DNA of 64,000 nt from Botryotinia globosa (GCA_014898425.1 RCSZ01000011.1:556501-620500), one strand, 5' to 3'. Positions 38,142-52,042 are shown, counted from the first letter of the stretch. Notes: generated from the sequence alone by a model not told the origin. Translations and numbers: made by a program.

Positions 38142-41100
38142 AAAACCCTAGATTTATATACTCAAAGGTTTTATAATCTTTAATTAATATTAATATTAAA
38201 TACATAAATAAAAAATATAAAAATAAAATAAATAAATATTTATTCTTATTTTTTGATATCATTATTATAATTAAAATAATTCTAATATTATTTTAAATAT
38301 ATTGGATATTATTAAAAGTTAATTTGATATTTTCAAATATAATATCAAAAATAAATGTGTAATTATTATGAAATTTATATTCTTATTCCATTTTCTTCTA
38401 ATATTTTATATAAATATTTTTAATATAAGATTTATAAAGAAATTTGTAGATTTAATTAATAATTTTATAATTATTATAATCTTCATAAATATCATTACTC
38501 TTTTTATTTCTTTTGATATTTGTATTTAATCTTTTATTTATATTAAATTTACTATTAATCCCAAAACCTTTATAAAAATATTAAAATTTAACAATATCAA
38601 AAACTCCAAAAATAATATAATATTTAATAAACTTTAAATCATACCCTTTGAAAGAACTTCTTATAATTCCATATCGGATAAAACTATTATCTTAATCTAT
38701 ATTCAATATTCAAACCAAAGATTATTTGCGAAATATAAATTTCCTATTTTATTTAATCAATCCTTTATTTTCTCCTTATAATAAGAATTTATAAAAACTA
38801 TTAAGAATTTCTTTTTAATCAATATTCTGAATATAAGATCTATAGTTATAAATTAGGCTTTTATTTTAGTAAATAATAATATTTGCAATTTGCTTTTTAG
38901 TAAATATAATTGATAAATAATTCTGTAAATATTAAATATTATGTTTTCAATTATTCCTGAGATTTAATATAACTATATTGTTATAAAAAAATAATTTTAA
39001 TTCTAAATCTAAATAATAAATAATAATAATGAATAAAGTTTTCATTATTAATAAAGTATATATTCAAATCAAAAAAATGCTAATTTATATTAAATTCTTT
39101 AATGACAATATTAATAAATACATTGATAAGATTGTCTAGGTTATTTTATTTATTAAAATAATTCGTTTTTTTATATTCTTTAATATCAATAATTCTTCTT
39201 AGTTTATTAAAAAGAAATATATTATTTTTTTATATAATCTCAATTGTTAAGAATATTATGCTTTAATATAATATAAATGAATTCTTTTCCATATTTATTA
39301 TAATAATTAAATAATAGTACCCATTTCCTTTTTAAGAATAAGCTCAAAGTTATTCAGAAAATAAGAAATATCTAATATGAAGCAATCAATTCAATTATTG
39401 AATTTATAAAAACCAAAATGTTTAACGTTTTATAATTATAATATCTGTTTTTAAATATAAATATAATAAGATTATTATCATATATAAATAAACAAAAGCT
39501 TTTTTTATATTTAACTAATTCCTAATTTAGAAATAATTCGAAGTTTTTGTAATTGTAACTTAAATATTTATTTTCTCATTATTAAAAATCTTTAGAAAAA
39601 AAAAAGAAAATCTTTCCAGTATCTAATTCTGATAAACTAAATACCTCAAAAACAAAATTAAACTTTTATTAATATTGATATAATATTCCAAGTCTTATAA
39701 TAGAATTTATATTCAATTATTTAAATAATATAATTTTCAAATCTTTGAAATTAATATTAATAGAAGTATTTTTATATATATAATAATTCTTGTAATTTTT
39801 AATTTTTAATAAATCAACATTATATATATCTAGGAATTCTAAATACTTATAAATATATAAATAAAACTATTCAGATTATAATTGCTATATTCTGATAGAT
39901 TTCTAGAATCTTACAAATCTTTAAAAATTTAATTAATTTTGAATTATAATATATATATATAAAAATATAGATCTATATATATAATGATATTAATCTATTT
40001 ACAATAAAGATTTATTTGAAATTGATATAAATAGAAATATTATTCTTAATCTATATTACTAATTAAATATAAATAAAATAATAAATTATATTTTCTATCT
40101 TATTCTATTAATACATTATTTAATAAAAAATGATTTTAATATCTGATATTATATTTTCAAATTAGAAATATAATCAAAATATTAAAACTCAAAATTTATA
40201 TATTGATTTAATAATAATAATATAGACATTATAGATATTCTTAATAATTTTATTTATTGAATAGAATATATTATTGACTTTATTTTTCAAATACTTTTAT
40301 TAATATTTCTTTTAATATTTTTTTTATTAATATTATTATTAGGAAAAATACATATAATAATTCAGATTATAAGATTTAGATTTTCATTATTTTAGAATAA
40401 AATACTATCTTTTTGAAACAATATCATTATAAAATCCTGAAATCAGAATTAGATAAATTTTCTGTTTTAATTTAAATTGATATAACCTATCCTTTCAATT
40501 CTCTTCCCTTGATTAATAATTAAAAACCAATTGAAATATATATTATTAATTTTATAATAATAATAGATTCTATTATATATACAATTAATAAATCTAATAA
40601 AGGAAATAAAAAAAGCAATATTATAATAAACCTTTGAATATAGAAAGACTTATTGAGAATATTTCTATAGATATATCTTCAAAAAGGAAATCCTATTAAT
40701 AATTTGAATCTTTTATATTACAATATATTAAATGAAATATAATTATTAAAAAAAATATTATAAATAAATTAAAAATAACAAGAAGCTCTATAGAATTATT
40801 AATTAATATAAACTAAAAACTAATCTAAAATTGTTATTCCAATAGATTAACAATATCTTTATTGAAAATACTATAAAGAAAATCAAGGCTTTATATAAGA
40901 AAATCCTTATCTACTTTATTACTACAAATAATTTTCAATAAAATTTGCTTAAAAATTGAAATGGATGAAATATTCTAGGATAGTTTCTATTTATATTAAT
41001 AAAAGAAATAGAATATAATATAATCAAGATTTTCAAAATTTTATCTAAAATAAATTATATTATAATATATATATTTGAAACCTATTGATTAGTAGTTGGA

Positions 41101-43055
41101 TATTCCATTTATAGTTCATATAATCAATATATAAAATTTAGCTTTTTTCTATATATTTAAAAACTTATTAAGGTTATTATATTATTTAAAATCGATAAGA
41201 AGAATAGATTTTCTATTTATTTTTAAAAATCAATTACTTCTATTTTCTATATTTCAAAAAGTCTGAAAATAATTATAGTTTATTAATTGATATAGATTAT
41301 ATTAATTAAAAGAATTTTTAATTCATAATATAAAGAAGTTTTATTTAGAAGAGTTATTATAAATCTAATTGTTTTCTTTATTTATAATATGAAAACCATT
41401 TTTTCCTAAGGATTAAAGGTTATTATAATTATTATAAATATTCAGAGGATTTTCAATTTTTATTTAATTAATGATTTTTAGAAAGAATAATTAGATAAGG
41501 CTGGTTTTTCATTTTTTTTAAAATTAATAGATTCCTTTTTTATCAATTAATCTATTTGGGTAAGATTAAAGAATTTAATTATAGTTTTCTTTTTCAATAA
41601 AATAATATATCAATCTTTTTAAACAATCATTTGTTTTTATAATTAAGGGTATTCTTTTTATATCAAAAACTATACTTACTATAATATTCTTTCAAAACTT
41701 AGGTATTTTTTCAACTAATATTATACTAAATAATATTAAATTTTATTTTATTATATATATCCAAATAATAAATACCTTATATCCTATAATTTATTCAATA
41801 TAAGTTATATTTATTATTAAAAATAAAGAAATCAAATATCAATAAATCTTTAAAACAAAAATTCAATATTTGAGAATTCTTTTTTTCAATATTATACAAT
41901 TTATACTAAAATCTCCACATTTCTTATTAGAATATAGAATTAATCTAATAAAGAATATCAATAAAAAAACTATATTGATTAATTTCAAAAAGTAATATTT
42001 TTAATTTCCTTTTGATAAAATTTCAATTTTCTTGAACAATTTTGAGTAAATCAAAATAAAAAAAAACTTATGGGATATAAATATATAATTTATTAAAATA
42101 AAAAACAATTTGTTATAGATTTTAATGTAATTAATTCCACTTTTTACATTTTCAATGTAAAAGTGATTAAAATATAAATAAACTTTGAATATACTTTATA
42201 AATCTTTTTATTCAATTTATAATATTTATAACTTTATATAAATAATATTTCAATAATTTAGTATTTATATTATAATAATGTATTGGATTTCTTATAATAG
42301 ATTTTCTATATTTATCAAGATGTTATATAGATTTTTGATATCAGGATTTACTAATATCTTGGGTATATTGAGATTGAGAGAAATGAGGTAATTAATAAAC
42401 TTATTAATCTCGATTTTTATAAATTTGTTTAGAATCTAGAATTTGTTTCAAAATCTATTATCAATAGAATTAATATTATAATTAAGAAATTCAGTTTCCG
42501 TTTGAAGTAATATTGATAATAGAAATAATAATTTATTCTATTAGGAATATATAATAAAACTTTTTTTTTGGAATTAAATTTATTATAAAAAATATTATAT
42601 TATATTTTTACTATATATTTAGGATATAGAGATTTTATGAAATATTATAAATAATTCAAATATAAGAATATGAATCCGAATTATTTTTATAATTATTAAA
42701 AGATCTCTAAATATCTAATACTTTATTGAAAGTTAATAGTTTAATTTGGGAAATAATTTAAACAATTATTTTTATTCTTATTAATTTTAATAATAAAAGA
42801 TTTTATTTATTTTTTATTTTCGATATTCTAATTATTAATTTTGATTGAATTCTTTAAAATTATTTTATTTTATTTTAACATTTACTCCTATTAATAATAA
42901 TCCTCTTTTTCTCTTTGTTTTCTTTTTTTTTAAATCAAAGTTTTACTTCTTTTTTATTTTATTCAAATAATAATTAAAAAGGTAATAAGAATCTTTCTTT
43001 TTCTATATATATATATATCAACTTCAATTATTTATATAATTACTTCTTTTTATAA
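38142..43055 (-). mobile_element. R1 family copy L (truncated at both ends)
   Basis: On the minus strand it follows R1-C from about 0.2 kb after the left end to about 0.2 kb before the right end. It begins exactly where the copia LTR ends (aaaccctagattt, matching the R1 site aaatctagaattt). It reaches the early purine-rich segment near 42900-43050 before giving way to repeat H2. It shows the same conserved blocks, for example the equivalent of C 49953-50144 near 39770-39960. No target duplication can be assigned. Confidence 0.8.
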
Positions 43056-43085
43056 TATATATTTACGAGCTTTTTTCGGCCCTTC

Positions 43086-43142
43086 GGGGCTAAAAATAAC
43101 AACGGGCTCGCCAACGCTCTCCGTAGTTATTTTTCACGCCCC
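43086..43142. other. GC-rich hairpin in repeat H2
   Basis: ggggctaaaaataac at 43086-43100 can pair with gttatttttcacgcccc at 43126-43142, with cgg/ccg pairing further in. The loop region carries gctcgccaacgctct. H1 has a degraded version (ttggggttcaaaaaaataac ... attattttacataccc). Retention of GC and of pairing distinguishes it from everything nearby. Confidence 0.6.
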
Positions 43143-43169
43143 TCAGGACCTACGTTTATATTTTTATAT

Positions 43170-43387
<218 letters not shown>

Positions 43388-43455
43388 CTTTATTAACCTC
43401 TAGCTTTTAGCTTATATAAAAATATTAAAGATATAAATAAACCTCAAAATCTTAT

Positions 43456-43525
43456 AATTCTTTTTCTAATTCTTTTTCTAATTCTTTTTCTAATTCTTTT
43501 TCTAATTCTTTTTCTAATTTTTTCT
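43456..43525. repeat. 12-bp tandem repeat in H2
   Basis: About five units of aattctttttct. Confidence 0.85.
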
Positions 43526-43718
43526 AATTTTTTCTTTATTTTTCTTTTTAATTATTTTTTTAAATTCTTCTTTTCTTGATTCTTTCCTTTTATTTTTTTT
43601 CTATTTATTTTTTTTATTTTTTTTATTTTTATTTCTTTTTATTTCTTTTTTTAATTCTCTTTTTAATTATTTTTCTAATTTCTATCTTTCTAATTTCTAT
43701 TTTTCTATTCTTTTTTTC

Positions 43719-43800
43719 TCTAATAAATCTAATAAATCTAATAAATCTAATAAATCTAATAAATCTAATAAATCTAATTAATCTAATAAATCTAATCCCT
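43719..43800. repeat. 9-bp tandem repeat in H2
   Basis: About nine units of aataaatct, one with aattaatct. H1 has a single unit. The plus-strand frame 43576-43854 across it is low-complexity and not a gene. Confidence 0.85.
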
Positions 43801-44169
43801 TCCCTTTTCTTTTTAATCTCTTCTCTTATCTCTCTTATTACTAATCAAATCTGAATCAATCAGAATCGTATTAGCAACTTTTTATCGAAATTTTTATTAC
43901 AAAATCAACTAAACAATTAATATATTAATAACAATTCTTTTTCTTTATATAAAAATAATATTATTTAAAAGCTATCAATTCAAAGAATATAAAAATATTA
44001 ATTAATTATATTTCATAAATCATTTATAATTATTGTACCTATTAATAATAATATCTAATCTAAATTAGGATTTTGATATTCGCTGCACAGACCTTACATA
44101 CTTTCTAGACCAATCAGCTTCCAGTTATAAACCGTGTTTTAAATCCTGTATATTAGGGATTGATTTTTT

Positions 44170-44400
44170 AAAATTATATTTGATTTTTTTGAAATCGTTA
44201 AATACTATCAATTCTATCTTAATTAATAAAAAAGGTGTTATTCAAATAAATCTTTTGATTTCTATATATATAATCTGGTTTCTATGATATTACTTTAAAT
44301 CTATAGCTTAATATATCCCTATACTCTTTGAAGGATTCCCAGGATTGATTTTATTATATTAATTCACTAAATATTAATAAATACTAATACTATTACTATT
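44170..44400 (-). mobile_element. R1 family fragment M (tail end only)
   Basis: The reverse complement matches the first ~0.2 kb of R1-C (agtatttattaatatttagt, then atcctgggaatccttc and agtatagggatatattaagc). The copy is truncated against repeat H2 and ends in its trinucleotide tail, which serves as target for the Tc1 element. Confidence 0.8.
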
Positions 44401-44500
44401 ACTAATACTATTACTATTACTACTACTATTACTATTACTATTATTATTACTATTACTATTATTACTATTATTACTACTACTACTATTACTACTACTACTA
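44383..44500. repeat. (CTA/ATT)n tail of R1-M
   Basis: A mixed array of cta, att and act triplets. It resumes as tactactactactactatt at 52670 on the other side of the Tc1 insertion. Confidence 0.9.
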
Positions 44501-45169
44501 CGGAGGTCGCAATCATTTTGAAAGAGATTATAGGCATTTTACAGAGTTCAAGCCTGAAATTCAACTTTTATTAATATATGGTTTTAACCAATTAAAATAT
44601 AATAATTTACAAGGTATTTATAGGCTTATAGATCTATAAAAGTATAATAAGTTGATAATTATATATATATATATAGAGTTTATAAAAAGTTATTATTAAA
44701 ATAAGGAATTTTGAGGGTATTTCGAAGAATAAATGAAAATGTAAAACTTTGTTATATAAAAAAGATTAATTCTATTAATATATTATATAAAAAAGTATAT
44801 CTAAATTATATTATGTTGTACTATTCGAATAATAATATTAATATTTTTAACTCAAGCTTTTTTATATTTTTTTTTTTTTTAGAATTTAAGGTTTTTATTA
44901 AAGTTTTTAATAAATCTTTACCTTTTATAGATTCTTTAAGTTTTTTTTTTTTTTTATTCAATCTATATATTTTCAATATATATCTATTTTATCCCCTTCA
45001 AAAACTCCCCTTTTTTTTTCTTTTTTGAAAAAATCTTTTTATATAGATGTTAATATTAAACTTTAATTTCTTATTCTTTTTGAAATTGAAATCTCTTTAT
45101 TTAATATTATTAAAATTATAAAAATCTTTTATTTTCAAATTTATAAAATTTATTAATTAGTTATAGAAA

Positions 45170-45899
45170 GGGGTTATGTAGAGGGGTAAAACAAAAGATT
45201 AAAGTTTGAATATATTAAATAGAAGAAATATATTTAGAATTCTAAAAAAAAGAAAGTAATTAAAAAGGTAGAGAATATTATTGAGCAAATTGTTATTCAA
45301 AATTCAATTATATAATAATATTCCTGTGTTATTATTATTAATAAAATTAATGAGCTTTTGAATTTTATTAAAACTAATAAGATTTATACTTTAAGTGTAT
45401 ACAAATACTTAAAGAATAAGGGCTATCATCAAATTAAATTTATTACTAAGTTTGGGTTGAAGAAATCTAATAAAGAATAATAATATAAATAGGCTTGGAA
45501 ATATTGAAATTAGATTTTAGAAGATTAGAAAAAGGTTATATTTATAGATAAAACTAATATACAATTAACTTCAATAAAAAGCAAAATGAAGATGTGGAGA
45601 AAGTTTTTAAAAATTTATTATTATTATATTATTAAAAAAAGATGTAAAGGAAGAAAGAAGTTTATATTTTGAAATGCATTTTTATATGATAAGAAAAATT
45701 CTTATTATATATAAAAAAAGGAGTTTAAAAAGGATAAGATAATTAGTAATATTAATTTAAAAACTAGAAATATTGTAAAACATAATATTAATAAAAAAGT
45801 ATAGGAATTGAAAATGAGTATAGAAAGAATTGAATTATATAATTGCTCTGATTGAAAGTCTAAATGGAAGTATATAGAGATTACAGAAGTATATATTTA
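45170..45899 (+). pseudogene. Tc1/mariner transposase, N-terminal and central part
   Basis: In one frame the eroded protein reads TLSVYKYLKNKGYHQIKF, then a stop-rich stretch, then ILED*KKVIFIDKTNIQL. The latter corresponds to the conserved WTLEDWKRVIFTDETSV block with the first catalytic Asp. Next come KMWRKF and RCKGRKKFIF*NAFLYDKKN (canonical RWKGRKEFMFWGAFxYDKKG). These phrases are typical of ascomycete Tc1 transposases. The frame is broken by several stops and then by the R1-C insertion. Confidence 0.85.
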
Positions 45900-48407
45900 T
45901 AAATCTAATATTAGTAGTAGTAGTAGTAGTAGTAGTAGTATTTATTAACATCCATCGAGCCGGCTTAAGACCAACCCTAGAAATCTCCCGAGGGATATAA
46001 GGATATACTAAACTATAGATTTATTTAATATTTTAGAAAATAATTTATATATATAAAAATCAGAATTCATTTAAATAACTTTTCCTTCACCAATTGAAAT
46101 AGGGTTAGCAATATTTTCAAAACTTTAAAAAGTTAGATATAATTTTTTAGAAACAAATAAATATAGGCTATAAAAATATATATTTATAAAATATATAAGC
46201 ATCAAATAACATTCCTATTATATCCCTTAATTACTATTTAAATTAAACAAAGGAAAAGCAGAATCCGATTAAAAAGAAAAAAAAAAAAAAAAAAAAAAAG
46301 GGAAAAAGATAATCAGGTGTTTTTAATAGGAGCAAATGTTAATATAAAATTAGATAATTCTAAAGAATTTGATTAATATTAATAGTTATAATATTAAAAA
46401 CAAAAAATAATTAAAGCTTTTTATTATCAATAAAAGTAAAAATAAAAATAATTATTTAGATCATTTTCTGAAATGAGTTAGCGATTTATAGTATAATATT
46501 AAATACTTAGAAATCTTTTAATAATTGTAAAAATATTTCAAATTAATATTTTGATATTAAAACTTTCTATAATATTATATAAAATCTCTATATTTTATAT
46601 ATATAGCTAGGATATAGTGTAATATTTTTTTTAATAGATTCAATTTTAGAAAAAACTTAATTGTATAAACAAGATTCTATTTATTGTAGATACTTGAAAA
46701 AATAGATTATTATTTCTTTTATTAGAATTACTTTATTCAATTATAAAGCTCTTTAATAATAATCCCTACCTTATTAATAATAAATATTGAAATAAATCCT
46801 AAATTCTAAATAAATTTGTGGGTTCTAAGATTGGTAAGTTTATCAATAGTTTTATTTTCCTTAATGCTTGTATATTTAAAGGATTAATAAATCCTAATAT
46901 CAAAAATCTATATAATATTTTAATAAATATAAAAGATTTATTAAAAGAAATCAGATATATTGTTATATAAATATTAAATTATTAAAATATTGTTGATATA
47001 AAGCTATAAACACTATCTATTAAATAAAAAGATTTTTAAAATATATTTAAGATTTATATAGAATTCAATTACCTTTAAATTGAAGATATACAAGGTATTA
47101 TTAATTAAATCTAAATTAATAGCGATTTATTCTTTGTTTTAATATATTATATATTTATATTTAATAAGTTTTTTTCTATTAATAATTTGTTTAGAATTGT
47201 TTAAAAAGATTAAGATTTTATTAAAAGGGAAATAAAATCATTACTTTTTGAAGTTAATGGTTACTATTTCTTTATCAATATCTTTTGTTAAATCTATCCG
47301 ATATTTTGGAGAAAAATATAAAAATTATAATATAGAGTATATAATATTAGGAAGGATTGTTCTTAAATACTAAATTTTGGTTTTAGGTTTTGATTATTAA
47401 TTAATATTTTTATTTTTAATAATAAATAAGGATATAATCTGGTGGATTATAAAATAAAAGATATCTATTAATTAAATATATATAATAAAACGAAATTTAA
47501 CTTTATTTAATATTGTATTAATAAATAAAATATTTATATCTTTAAAAAAAATAATTGTTAAAGTAATTTTTCAAATTAGAAATATATTTCTAAATATTAA
47601 AGCAAATGTTTGTTTTAATAAATCGATATATTAATTTATTTAGAAAGAAATAATAAGATTGTAGGTAATATATTAAATATAAAATGATTTTGTTTTATTA
47701 TTAAATTATATTTTGGTTTTATATATAAGAAAGAGAATAATATAGATAATAATAGTTTTGTATAAAATTGAGATTAGAAAGTTATTAATTATTTTTATAA
47801 GATTATGAATATAATATATTATTATTCAAGCTTTAATAGTTTTTATAATTATATATTTTTTAAAAAAAAGTTTTCTATTAAATCAAATTTTAAATCATTT
47901 TAGAGTAGATTATATTTTATTTTTGGTTGTAATAATTAATATAATAATAAACTTTTTATTGATAATATAAAAAGAAATATAATTCTTTCTTTTTTTAATA
48001 AAATAAATTATTTCGAGTTTTTTAAAAGTAAAGGCAATCTTATTATTATTATTTTATTTAAGGATTTTTTTTATATTATTTGTTAGAATGAGGATATTGA
48101 TATTTAAGAATTAAAAAGTTTGATATAAATAAAAATTATTAATATATTCGAAATATAATTCTATATTCTATAATATAAATTCAATTAAATATAATATATA
48201 TAAAATTAAGAAAAAAGGAAAGCTTTATAATATTCTATATATAATCTTATAATTAAATATAATTGAATTTTTTAAATAAATTTGAATATATTAATTAATA
48301 AAAAAAGAATCAATTAATCTTAGGAAAATTAAGAATTAACTTTATCTAATTATTTTTTTTAATAGTTTTTGTTTTAGAAATGTATTGAAAGTATTTTAAA
48401 TATTTAT

Positions 48408-49400
48408 AATAATTATAATAATTTTCAATTTTTGGGAAAAGGTAGTTTTTATATTATATATAAAATAGATAATCAAATCTATAATAATTCTTTTAAAAAG
48501 AATTCCTTTGTATTATAAACTAAGGATATTATTGGTTAATATAATTCATATTAGATAATAAACTATAATTCTCTTTAAATCTTTAGAAATATAAAAAATA
48601 AATATAATTAATTATTAGAAATAAATAAAGAATTTATTCTTCTTATTAATTTTGGGTAGTATAATTATCTTAATAAGTTTTCAAGTTTACAGAATAAAAT
48701 TGAATATTAAATATTAATTATAAAGTTTATATAAAGTATTACCAATTACTAATCAACAGATTTTAAATATTTGTATTATAATATAATCAATATTTAATGA
48801 AATATTAAAGATTTTAATAATATTATATTTGATTTTTTTTATTAAGATAAATTGGGATCATTTTAAGATATCCAATTTATTCTAATTTTTAAAAAAATTA
48901 TATTTAAGATTATCGAAAACACTAAAGCGATCGAGAATCTTCTTATGTAAAGCCTTAGTTTTTTTTATAATATTTTTAATAAAATTTTTATTAACAAATA
49001 ATAAAAATGATTTTAAATTAAATTTTAGTTTGTATTAATTGATAACCCTATAAAACTCTTTATTATTTTTAATTCTATTTATAATATTCTTTTAATAATT
49101 GTATTTTATTTATTAGATTATTTTATAAAAGATTCGAATTGTTTAGAAGATATCCTTATTTGAGATATTACATCTATAGAAATAATTTCGATATATTTCT
49201 TTATATTCAGAGATTTATTATAATATAGTTTTATTTTTTATTTTTTTAGATTTATTAATTATACAAATAGCGATATTTATTATTATTATAAAATCTACTA
49301 CATATATTTCGATTATTATTTTATTTACAAAAAAAAAAGGATTAGAAAAACAGATTATATTAATATATACTAAATCAAAAAGTTTTTCTAATTCTATTTT
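48408..49400 (+). pseudogene. R1 conserved frame, segment a
   Basis: One plus frame shows the phrase FLGKGSFYIIYKI near 48430, then LLEINKEFILLINFG near 48615 and ENTKAIENLLM near 48910. The same order and frame recur in copy A (20137-20700), copy B (29017-29580) and more weakly in F. Stops interrupt it often. The Gly-Lys-Gly-Ser-Phe piece recalls a nucleotide-binding loop but is too short to argue a kinase. Family unknown. Confidence 0.4.
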
Positions 49401-49952
49401 TAAAATCCTATAATAATATTACTTTAGTAAGGTTATACCTCATTTTAAAATAATAATGATTTATATTTTATAATCTAAACTATTATATATATTTTCCCTA
49501 ATAATAATTTCAATAAAAAAAATATTTAAAAAAATAAGATCAATAATATAACTAGTTTTATGTATAGATTTGTTAGGGATATTAATAAAGTTTATACTAT
49601 TATTGTTAAATTAATATATTAAATTCGAATTTTTATATCTAAATTATATTTCTAATTTGAATATATAATGCTAGATATTGAAATTATTCTTTGCTAAATA
49701 TTGAAATAATAGGATTAAATAGGATATATAATTAATTATCTTATTATTATTTGATTAATAATATAAATTGAATATAATATTTCTATTTATATCGATTTAA
49801 AGAAAATCCCTATTGTATATAGAATAATATTGTTATATATATAGACTGATGCCTTTGTATATATATATTATAATCCAAAAACAATTTAGTTTTTCAGGAT
49901 TCTTAAAATTCTAAAAGTCTATTAAAATATAATAATTATAATTCGAATAATT

Positions 49953-50144
49953 TTGAATTTGTATATTAATAATTATTTAGAGTTTTTGAATATATATAAT
50001 ATCGATTTACTAAATATTAAAGATTATAAGAATTATTATATATATAAAAATATTTCTATTGATATTAATTTAATAAATTTAAAGGTTATATTATTGAATC
50101 TATTAATTACAAATTTTATTGCAGAGTTTATTGTATTATATTAA
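49953..50144 (+). pseudogene. R1 conserved frame between segments a and c
   Basis: A 63-residue open frame (starting MNLYINNYLEFLNIYNIDLL) also visible in B near 30570-30760 and, inverted, in D and L. No recognised domain. Confidence 0.45.
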
Positions 50145-50353
50145 TATTAATAAAATATTTTTTTAAAGTTGAATATATTAAATTCATTGAGGCTTTGTAT
50201 ATAATAAAGGGTATTCTTATTTTTATTTTTATTTTTTTTCAAATGTGATTTAGAGATTCTTATTTAGAGGAGAATAAATATTTGGATTATAATTACAAGA
50301 GTTTATATTTGAATTATAATTATGAAAGTTTATATTTAATCTTAGATTAAAGT

Positions 50354-50617
50354 TTGATTAATGATAGGGATAAATTTAGTTTATTTGTATTAGACAATAA
50401 TAATATTATATTTATATTTGTTGATAGACTTTGTAATTATAATTATAGAAGTATTAGGTATTTTTGTTTTGAAAACTTCAATAGATGTATTAATCATTTT
50501 GTATTGAATCTCCTTTATCTTCTAGATAATTTTAAGCTTGTTTTTAATAAGGAATATTATAATACTATTTTTATATTAAAAGATAATAGAGTATTTGTTA
50601 TATCCAGTCTTGAATAG
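50354..50617 (+). pseudogene. R1 conserved frame, segment c (copy C)
   Basis: An 87-residue open frame with a homologue in every long R1 copy. It is acidic and aromatic-rich, ending DNRVFVISSLE. Its conservation over copies that differ at many silent and replacement sites supports former coding capacity. No similarity to a family I know. Confidence 0.55.
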
Positions 50618-51122
50618 ATTATAATAATTGGTATATTTGGATGACATTATATAATTAATATCTATTAATCCTTTATATATATCTATTCGATAATTACAAT
50701 AAATATAAAAAGGGGAATTGATTGTATTTAAAAAGGAAGTAGTATTCTTAATAATCTGAATTATATTAAATTATAATATATTTCTTTTTAATTAATCTAA
50801 AAAGATTATTAATATTAAAAAAAATAAAAGAACAAATTATTTCAATGAATAAAATAATCCAAATAATTTTATCAAAGTATTTGCTAATTCTATAATTAAA
50901 GGATTTAATAATAACTAAACGCTTTTTTGTTTGTATAAAGGTTTTATTAAAAACAAAGGTTTTATTTATTATAATTATTTTATTATTCAGATTTATAAAG
51001 AAAATAAGGATTTCTATAATTATATAATTATATTAGATCTTTGGAATAATTAGGAATATAGTATTTAATATTTGTAATATCTTTTATCGATTGTATTTAT
51101 TATAAAACAAATTGTGAATATT

Positions 51123-51777
51123 ATTAATTGTAGGGGTAATAGCTTAGCCTATAGCTATAAACAAGATTATCGGGATATTAATTAAAAAAAGATTTTCGAT
51201 AATTTCTATAAAATATTATCAGAGAGTGAAAATAAAGAGTCGATTAAATAGAGTTGAAAACTTGTATTTAATAAGTAATCTTTAATCTTAATATTAAATA
51301 TAATTCGAAATAAAATTTCTTTTTAATATAAAGCTATAAAAGGTTTTTTCAAATTATATATTTCTAAACTTAAAGAATATATTGTTTCTAATATTATTTG
51401 TATTATCGAACTTAATCACCTTCACAAAGGTTTTAAAGCTAATGATAGATATAATATAAACAAAAGATTAGGTATAGATATCAAAAGATATAAATAAAGT
51501 AATAATATTAATAAAGATAATAATAGTTATAAAATTAATTATAAAGTTAATAAATTCCTTTACAAAAATTATATTAGATATATTTATATAGAATATTATA
51601 AAAATATCAAATAATATTATAAGATTTATAATAATTATATATTTGTTTTTTATATTATATTCAAAGATATCAAATTACTTTTTGATAATATTTAATACAT
51701 TCGAAATGATATTTTGATTATAATAATTAATTTTGAAAAAAAAAAATGTTTGAATATTTATTCTATTTTTTTTTTTT
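51123..51777 (+). pseudogene. R1 conserved frame, segment b (copy C)
   Basis: About 218 codons stay in a single frame with around eight stops. Examples are NCRGNSLAYSYKQDYRDIN at the start and DRYNINKRLGIDIKRYK in the middle. B matches it residue for residue outside RIP-type changes. The composition (Lys, Asp, Asn, Glu) argues for a soluble, possibly nucleic-acid-binding protein. That role is inference only. Confidence 0.5.
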
Positions 51778-51799
51778 AATTATATAAAATTAATTAAGA

Positions 51800-52018
51800 T
51801 TGAATAGGAATTATAAATCTAATAAATATATAAATCTAGAATTTAATAACTGTAAAAAGCAATTTGATATTATAAACCCACTATTTAATAATATTATTAT
51901 AAAAGTAATTATTAGATTAGATAAAAGGGTTTATAAAAAATATAGAGAGTTAATTTTGTATAATAAAGTCGAAAATACAAAGATATTTCGATTTTGGAAT
52001 GTTGTGTTGATTTTGTAG
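51800..52018 (+). pseudogene. R1 conserved frame, right-end segment d
   Basis: A 72-residue open frame ending close to the element's right end, in a different frame from segment b. Pieces such as FDIINPLFNNIIIK and KIFRFWNVV are kept in B (FDIINPLFNNITIKAI, IPRFWNVMLI), D and A. It may be a second small protein or the C-terminus after a frameshift. Unrecognised. Confidence 0.5.
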
Positions 52019-52042
52019 TTGGGTGTGTAAATCTAATATTAG

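Larger units (their letters stand above)
45915..52027 (+). mobile_element. R1 family copy C (complete, reference copy)
   Basis: The copy is 6113 bp inserted in the Tc1 transposase gene, with a perfect 15-bp duplication taaatctaatattag at 45900-45914 and 52028-52042. It starts with (tag)n, then tatttattaacatccatcga and a less eroded head (gagccggcttaagacc). It ends ttgattttgtagttgggtgtg. Plus-strand frames of protein-like composition lie at 48408-49400, 49953-50144, 50354-50617, 51123-51777 and 51800-52018. I found no polymerase, DDE or tyrosine recombinase signature, so the class is open. The simple-repeat left end plus long duplications suggest target-primed integration. Confidence 0.92.

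Noticed and set aside
43576..43854. 92-residue Phe/Leu/Ile-rich plus-strand frame
   Set aside because: Made of pyrimidine tracts and aataaatct repeats inside H2; not conserved in H1.
44367..44564. 65-residue valine-rich minus-strand frame
   Set aside because: Reads through the triplet tail of R1-M into the Tc1 inverted repeat; an artefact of the array.
48420..48480. Protein kinase glycine-rich loop (GKGSFYIIYK)
   Set aside because: No further kinase motifs follow in frame and the surrounding frame is stop-rich; a short match only.
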